A stretch of DNA of 63,893 bases from an uncultured Bacilli bacterium. Lineage in GTDB: Bacteria > Bacillota_I > Bacilli_A > RF39 > UBA660. The stretch's first letter is position 1. The number at the start of each line of letters is the position of its first letter. Shown piece after piece: positions 59,912 to 63,893 of this stretch. The stretch is from contig CAKOLW010000005.1 in assembly GCA_934096405.1 (NCBI GenBank), positions 1-63,893 on the forward strand, written 5' to 3'. The position numbers were made by a program, and so were the translations under genes. The notes under the pieces were generated by a model. It saw nothing but the letters and a program-made list of their open reading frames with translations. It ran no database searches and had not been told where the DNA came from.

Positions 59912-59944
59912 AAAACTGAAGGTTAAAATTTAATCTTCAGTTTT
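59912..59944. terminator. Bidirectional terminator
   Basis: AAAACTGAAG (59912-59921) pairs with CTTCAGTTTT (59935-59944) between the converging sortase and HerA-like genes; the right arm is inside the HerA-like gene's end. Confidence 0.8.
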
Positions 59945-61699
59945 ATTTATCATCCAACTATTAAATATGTCAGCATTAGCACTTTCTGGAGGTGGTGATG
60001 CTTTTTCCATTTTAACTATCATTGGAATTTTAAGTATTCTACCAAATGCAACACATGTGCCTGGTTGTAAGCTTTTTTGTTTTTCTATTATATCTGCACT
60101 CATGTTAGGTATCATTCTTGTTATGTAGTCTAGGTCTTCTGGATGTGTTATTTTAAATATTATAAAGTTGTCTGCTTGGCTTATAACATTACTATTTAAG
60201 TCTGTGGGTCTTTGAGTAATTAAGTCTAATAGTACTCCATGTTTTCTACCTTCTTTTGCAACTCTTTCAAATATATTATAACCTAGTAAGTCCACATCAT
60301 CATTTTGTATAACATATCTATGTGCTTCTTCTAAAATTATATGTAGTGGTATACTAGCTCTTGGTTCATTTACTTTACCAAATGCTAAAAAAAGTCTAGC
60401 AAATATTTTTGTTACAGTTCTTGCAAATCTATCATCTACATCTTCTAAGTTAATGTTTATAACTTGAGCTTTTTTATTATCTTTTGTAGTTACTAGATAA
60501 GCTATAAATTCTTTTATACTGTTGTATTTTTTATCAGTAAAGAAAATACTATTAGAACTATTTATTAGATTATGTAGTTTTACTTTTAAACTAATTGCTT
60601 CATCATACATGTCTGGATTTAATAAGTATCTTTCACTAAATAGGGTAAAGTTTAATGCTACTTCTAATTCTTTTAGACCATATGTTACGTTAGATGTATC
60701 TATATTCCATTTTTTATCATCTTGTATAAAACTTTCTATGTATTCAGCTATTATCGTTCTTTCTGCAAATCTTCCTTCACTGTCTATATCAAAACAATGT
60801 CTGAATACTCTTGTAAAACCTACACCTGGGATTATTGCATTTAAATTAATTTGATCTGTGTATGTATTGGCAACTATATCAAATATTTGGTCTCTTATTT
60901 TAGCACTTGTTTGATTAGTATACATTATTGAAGTAATTGCTTTAGCTAATAAGTGATTTTTGTATTCTATAACTTCTTTAGAGTTTGAAGAAAATATTTT
61001 GGCAAGTTCAATAGCACTTTCTACTATAGATATTTGGCTAAATTTAGTAGCGTCTAGTATGTTTAATATATCATCTATAGTTAATAATGATACTGGTATT
61101 TGTAGTTTTTCATTACCTTCATTGATTAATCTTTTATTTGTAGTTATTAATTTGTAGTGTAAGTTTTCGTTTATTTTGTTTAAGTCTTTGAAAGCATTAA
61201 TGTATTCTCCATATGAATCAAATATGAACATATTAGCTTTATATGGAAGAGCTTGCATGTTATATACGTTTTGTATTATTCTACATATTCCATATGTTTT
61301 ACCACTACCAGAATTACCAAATATAGCAGAGTGATTACTAAATAAGTCATTTAAGTTAACACTTACAGGATAATCTTTATATAATGGACTTACTCCTAGA
61401 GTAAAACTCATTTTGTCTCCACCTACTAATACATGTAATTCTTTTTCATTTATTATTCTAACTTTGGCATCTAAACTAGGTTTTTTTATTAAACCTCCTA
61501 CAAAGTTAGTATCATTTATTTCTCCTAAAAAATTTATTTTAACACTAGAACCATCTATGTCTTCAACTTCTCCTAGAATTCTTTTATCTTTGTCTTCAAA
61601 AATAACATGTAAGTTTAAGATATCTCCTAGATTTTTGGCATCTATGGTTAGATTTACTATTGCATAATTTTTATTTATTGCTTTAATATTGCCAAACAT
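59930..61699 (-). CDS. HerA/DUF87-like ATPase
   Basis: 589 residues. N-terminal HAS-barrel (GNIKAINKNYAIVNLTID), Walker A FGNSGSGKTYG, Walker B-like IPLHIILEEAHRYV, motif TQRPTDLNSNVISQADNFIIFKI, and a FtsK-HerA type C-terminus. Hexameric DNA translocase family; no nurA nuclease is beside it. Possibly a standalone DNA-processing pump. GAGGTG precedes the ATG. Confidence 0.88.
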   Translation of the reverse strand: MFGNIKAINKNYAIVNLTIDAKNLGDILNLHVIFEDKDKRILGEVEDIDGSSVKINFLGEINDTNFVGGLIKKPSLDAKVRIINEKELHVLVGGDKMSFTLGVSPLYKDYPVSVNLNDLFSNHSAIFGNSGSGKTYGICRIIQNVYNMQALPYKANMFIFDSYGEYINAFKDLNKINENLHYKLITTNKRLINEGNEKLQIPVSLLTIDDILNILDATKFSQISIVESAIELAKIFSSNSKEVIEYKNHLLAKAITSIMYTNQTSAKIRDQIFDIVANTYTDQINLNAIIPGVGFTRVFRHCFDIDSEGRFAERTIIAEYIESFIQDDKKWNIDTSNVTYGLKELEVALNFTLFSERYLLNPDMYDEAISLKVKLHNLINSSNSIFFTDKKYNSIKEFIAYLVTTKDNKKAQVININLEDVDDRFARTVTKIFARLFLAFGKVNEPRASIPLHIILEEAHRYVIQNDDVDLLGYNIFERVAKEGRKHGVLLDLITQRPTDLNSNVISQADNFIIFKITHPEDLDYITRMIPNMSADIIEKQKSLQPGTCVAFGRILKIPMIVKMEKASPPPESANADIFNSWMINKTED

Positions 61700-61774
61700 A
61701 ACTACACCTCTTTATTCTAAAATAATGTTACCATAAGTCTAGGAAAGTTTCAATTAATTTTTGATAAAATTAGA

Positions 61775-61803
61775 TTGAATAGTGTAGTAGATTATGATAT
61801 AAT
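61775..61803 (+). promoter_or_regulatory. Promoter of leader unit 2
   Basis: TTGAAT (61775-61780), 17 bp, TATAAT (61798-61803). The transcript would begin near 61810, about 7 nt before the leader ribosome site. Confidence 0.7.
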
Positions 61804-61828
61804 TTTCATAGAATGTAAGGAGTAAAAG

Positions 61829-61980
61829 AACTATGAAAGAAGTAATTCCTTTTGAAGCAAGTACCAAATTTGATACGAATTTCGGGGGGGGTTATTAGAA
61901 AATAACTCTCATAGTTTTTTCGTGAAATTAAGTTCATGGGCGTTTGTCTATGAATTTTTTGCACAGCAAAAAATTCATAG
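61829..61980 (+). promoter_or_regulatory. Attenuator-like leader RNA 2 with competing hairpins
   Basis: Stem 1: 61829-61839 with 61906-61916 (10 of 11 pairs) plus six T. Stem 2: TTCATGG (61933-61939) with CTATGAA (61948-61954) plus six T. Stem 3: a perfect 15-bp stem, 61948-61962 with 61966-61980, loop ACA, which uses the 3' arm and T run of stem 2 and so excludes it. This is a terminator/anti-terminator arrangement. Confidence 0.6.
61833..61898 (+). CDS. Leader peptide 2 (21 codons, ends TNFGGGY)
   Basis: ATG follows AAGGAG (61817-61822) at 10 nt. Peptide MKEVIPFEASTKFDTNFGGG plus Y. Same length and codon layout as leader 1, with identical ACC-AAA, ACG-AAT-TTC-GGG-GGG-GGT. The G8 tract is at 61884-61891. 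A one-base gain in that tract, or a -1 ribosomal shift on it, would enter the frame that runs without a stop into the downstream ORF (61922-62635). Confidence 0.55.
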   Translation: MKEVIPFEASTKFDTNFGGGY

Positions 61981-62635
61981 ATTTAAAAAAATTAAAAAAG
62001 TTATATTGGCACTGGGGGCGTGCTTTCTATGTCTGTTAAATATGAAAGCTGAATGCTCTTATAAAGAATTAAAAGAATTAAATGCGTTTGCTTCTCATGT
62101 GGAAACTAGTTATAAGTATAATGAAGAAACTGGTTTATTTGATTTAACAGTTACTAATTTAGGAGATAAAGCTTTTATTAGTGCTGGTATAAATGAATAT
62201 TATTTTCCTACAGATGGAGTGGTTACAATAAATAATTTGAATTTGGGAATGTCATATAAATATAATGTTTTTCCTTTATCGGCAGGTGATTGTGGTGGTG
62301 AACTATTAAGGGTTTTATATATTACTACTCCCTATAAGAATAATTTTTATGGTTCCTTAGCTTGTACTGGACATGAAGATTTAAGTGTTTGTAATTCTGA
62401 ATTTCTAGATTATAAGCTTAGTAAACAAACTTTTTTAAAATTGTTAGAAAAGAAGCCAAACGAAGAAGTACAAGATGATGACAAGAAAGATGAAGTAGTT
62501 AAACCTACATTTAAAGAACAAGCTATAGAGTTTATAGAAAATAATTATTTAAAAGTGTTATTACCACTTATTTCATTAATACTATCTATAAGTGTATTTA
62601 AGGTTGTGTTAAGAAAAGTAAAACATGGTATTTAG
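61922..62635 (+). CDS. Exported surface protein, C-terminally anchored
   Basis: Up to 237 residues from GTG 61922. A basic stretch KKIKK, a hydrophobic signal (VILALGACFLCLLNMKA), then an outside domain with paired cysteines (ECSYKEL..., AGDCGGELL, CTGHEDLSVC) and a C-terminal helix (LKVLLPLISLILSISVFKVV). The start is unclear: there is no ribosome site before GTG 61922 or any later codon; the only good one belongs to the leader. Translation may depend on coupling or frame change at the leader's G8 tract. Confidence 0.65.
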   Translation: MKLSSWAFVYEFFAQQKIHRFKKIKKVILALGACFLCLLNMKAECSYKELKELNAFASHVETSYKYNEETGLFDLTVTNLGDKAFISAGINEYYFPTDGVVTINNLNLGMSYKYNVFPLSAGDCGGELLRVLYITTPYKNNFYGSLACTGHEDLSVCNSEFLDYKLSKQTFLKLLEKKPNEEVQDDDKKDEVVKPTFKEQAIEFIENNYLKVLLPLISLILSISVFKVVLRKVKHGI

Positions 62636-62649
62636 AAAGAGGTGTTAAA

Positions 62650-63300
62650 ATGTTGAAGAAAAAATTATTGTTTTTAATAATCATGTGTATAACTGGCATG
62701 AGCGTATTAAATGCTGATTGTGAAGAAGCTATGGAAGAAGGAAAATATTTAATATATTTTGTTGATAAAGCAATTGATACAAGCTATGATAATATACTTA
62801 ATATTTATATGCCTAAAGATGTTGTATATTTTAAAGTGAAAAATGATTTTAATAATGAAAATAAAACTTATACATCTATTGATAAAGATGATTCAAATCT
62901 TATTAAAATTAAAGCACCTACAAATTATGAAAATATTAAGTATACAATTGAGGTTTATTATGCAGATGCGTCTTGTGGAGTTGAACCAATTAATACATAT
63001 ACAGTTGAAACAGGAAAGTACAATGCTTTATCTGATATGAAAATTTGTTGGGACAAATTATATTTAGATGTTTGCGATACTAATTATGATGAAAAACAAA
63101 TAGAAAAATATAAAGATGTTAAAACAGAAGAAGAATTAACTAAAATAGTTAACAAACAATTAAAAGAGTATAATAGGGCTAATACAAAGCCAATTGATGT
63201 TGTTAAAAAATACTATTTGTATGTTTTAATTCCATTTTTGATTGTTAGTTGTTATTATATTCCTAAAATTATAATTGCTAAGAGAAAGAAGGGAGATTAA
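62650..63300 (+). CDS. Exported, C-terminally anchored protein
   Basis: 216 residues. Signal peptide MLKKKLLFLIIMCITGMSVLNA, cysteines in DCEEAM, DASCG, MKICWDK and LDVCD, and a C-terminal helix (YYLYVLIPFLIVSCYYIPK) plus basic tail. Same topology as the preceding gene. GAAAGAGGTG precedes ATG. Family unknown. Confidence 0.7.
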   Translation: MLKKKLLFLIIMCITGMSVLNADCEEAMEEGKYLIYFVDKAIDTSYDNILNIYMPKDVVYFKVKNDFNNENKTYTSIDKDDSNLIKIKAPTNYENIKYTIEVYYADASCGVEPINTYTVETGKYNALSDMKICWDKLYLDVCDTNYDEKQIEKYKDVKTEEELTKIVNKQLKEYNRANTKPIDVVKKYYLYVLIPFLIVSCYYIPKIIIAKRKKGD

Positions 63301-63893
63301 ATGAATAAGAGACTAGTTAAAATAACCTTATTGATTGCGATTTGCTTTTTTAGCAATTTTGTTGGATTAAAAGCACAAATTACTATTAAAAAATTATGTG
63401 AACAGGATGGTGGAATAACAACTAAGGGAATATTTAAATATGTTAAAACATATACTTACGCCTGTGATGATAATAATGGCAATACAACATGGTATTATGA
63501 TAAACCAGCAAATGAATGTCCAAAAGGTGAAACAATTCATAATGTGATGTATAAACCACAACATTTACTTACTACATTTATTGAAGGAAAAAATTTTGAA
63601 TTACTAGATAATTGGGATTATTATTGTTGTGAAATACCAACACATCCTCCTTGTGACAAGAATAGCTCTGAGTCTAAATATTATGATAAAAACGGACTAG
63701 AAATCGAGGGCGAAAATGCTGAAGAAGAATGGAATAATCAATGTGTTAATCCTGAACCGGATCCTATTCCAGAACCACCAAAACCTGATCCAGATGATGC
63801 TTGCTTTGATAAAGATGAAGAAGTTGGAAAAAATTGTAAAATAGATAATCCAACTAGTGATGTGGCTTGTAGTGGTGAAATAAAAGAAGATGA
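63301..63893 (+). CDS. Exported cysteine-rich protein, 3' truncated by window edge
   Basis: The frame is open from ATG 63301 (after GGGAG) to the window end, at least 197 residues. Signal peptide MNKRLVKITLLIAICFFSNF, many cysteines (LCEQDGG, YACDD, YYCCEIPTHPPCDK) and a Pro/Asp linker (PEPDPIPEPPKPDPDD), as in wall-spanning surface proteins. Third gene of the leader-controlled surface operon. The C-terminus and any sorting signal lie outside the window. Confidence 0.75.
   Translation, partial: MNKRLVKITLLIAICFFSNFVGLKAQITIKKLCEQDGGITTKGIFKYVKTYTYACDDNNGNTTWYYDKPANECPKGETIHNVMYKPQHLLTTFIEGKNFELLDNWDYYCCEIPTHPPCDKNSSESKYYDKNGLEIEGENAEEEWNNQCVNPEPDPIPEPPKPDPDDACFDKDEEVGKNCKIDNPTSDVACSGEIKED

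Noticed and set aside
1..63893. CRISPR array, transposase/IS element, diversity-generating retroelement or retron
   Set aside because: I looked for regularly spaced repeats, IS-type transposases, and reverse-transcriptase motifs (YxDD) and saw none in the window.

Overview
The window is a very AT-rich (by eye roughly 27-30% GC) chromosomal segment of an anaerobic, spore-forming, Gram-positive-type bacterium (Bacillota). The support is a gerA-gerC-gerB germinant-receptor operon, a Cse60-like spore protein, a MurJ/SpoVB-like flippase, a type B RNase P RNA, GpsB, class III (anaerobic) ribonucleotide reductase NrdD/NrdG, sortase and sortase substrate, and the absence of any outer-membrane gene. 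TGA is used as a stop, so this is not a code-4 mollicute. The gene content suggests an uncultured gut Bacillota, but the genus cannot be read from the sequence.

Layout. 1-1149: tail of a surface protein with a DUF6273-like C-terminus. 1.2-7.8 kb: small regulator, Cse60, flippase, NatAB-type ABC exporter, LiaF-like/DUF4097 envelope-stress pair. 7.8-8.1 kb: tRNA-Gln and an unassigned small RNA with its own near-consensus promoter. 8.1-11.8 kb (minus): ger operon. 11.9-22.3 kb: rRNA methyltransferase, CutA, lipoprotein, tandemly duplicated zinc-ribbon membrane proteins, regulator-receptor fusion, DUF362 protein, hydroxyacyl-CoA dehydrogenase. 22.3-24.0 kb: leader-peptide/attenuator unit plus a surface protein. 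24.4-32.5 kb: housekeeping block (priA, fmt, gpsB, rnpB, pgsA, recA). 32.5-37.3 kb: kinase-like protein, Crp/Fnr regulator divergent from nrdD-nrdG-dut. 37.4-42.9 kb: TetR-controlled two-permease ABC exporter and oligoendopeptidase F. 43-48.4 kb: truncated methyltransferase, decayed FtsX/LolD-type ABC transporter, SAM-dependent enzyme, GNAT. 48,700-56,285: integrated filamentous-phage-like element in tRNA-Gly. 56.4-63.9 kb: thioredoxin-like protein, VWA surface protein with an NPQTG sorting signal, class B sortase, HerA-like ATPase, and a second leader/attenuator unit in front of three cysteine-rich surface proteins (the last runs off the window).

Two things stand out. First, a 7.56 kb inovirus-like prophage carries two near-identical major coat proteins, a Zot/pI ATPase, a large tip-protein candidate, a pMV158-type HUH Rep with a matching hairpin nick site (TACTACG/AC), and a tyrosine integrase. 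It is flanked by 22-bp direct repeats, one of which forms the 3' end of tRNA-Gly(TCC). Second, two distant copies of a leader unit each consist of promoter, strong Shine-Dalgarno, a 20-21-codon ORF ending Thr-Asn-Phe-Gly-Gly-Gly, an 8-G tract, and nested terminator-like hairpins, always just upstream of a secreted or surface protein. The 5' arm of the first hairpin contains the leader start codon. The G8 tract sits exactly where a one-base change would, in the second copy, fuse the leader to the downstream ORF. I recognise no described RNA or peptide family here, and this is the best candidate for something new.
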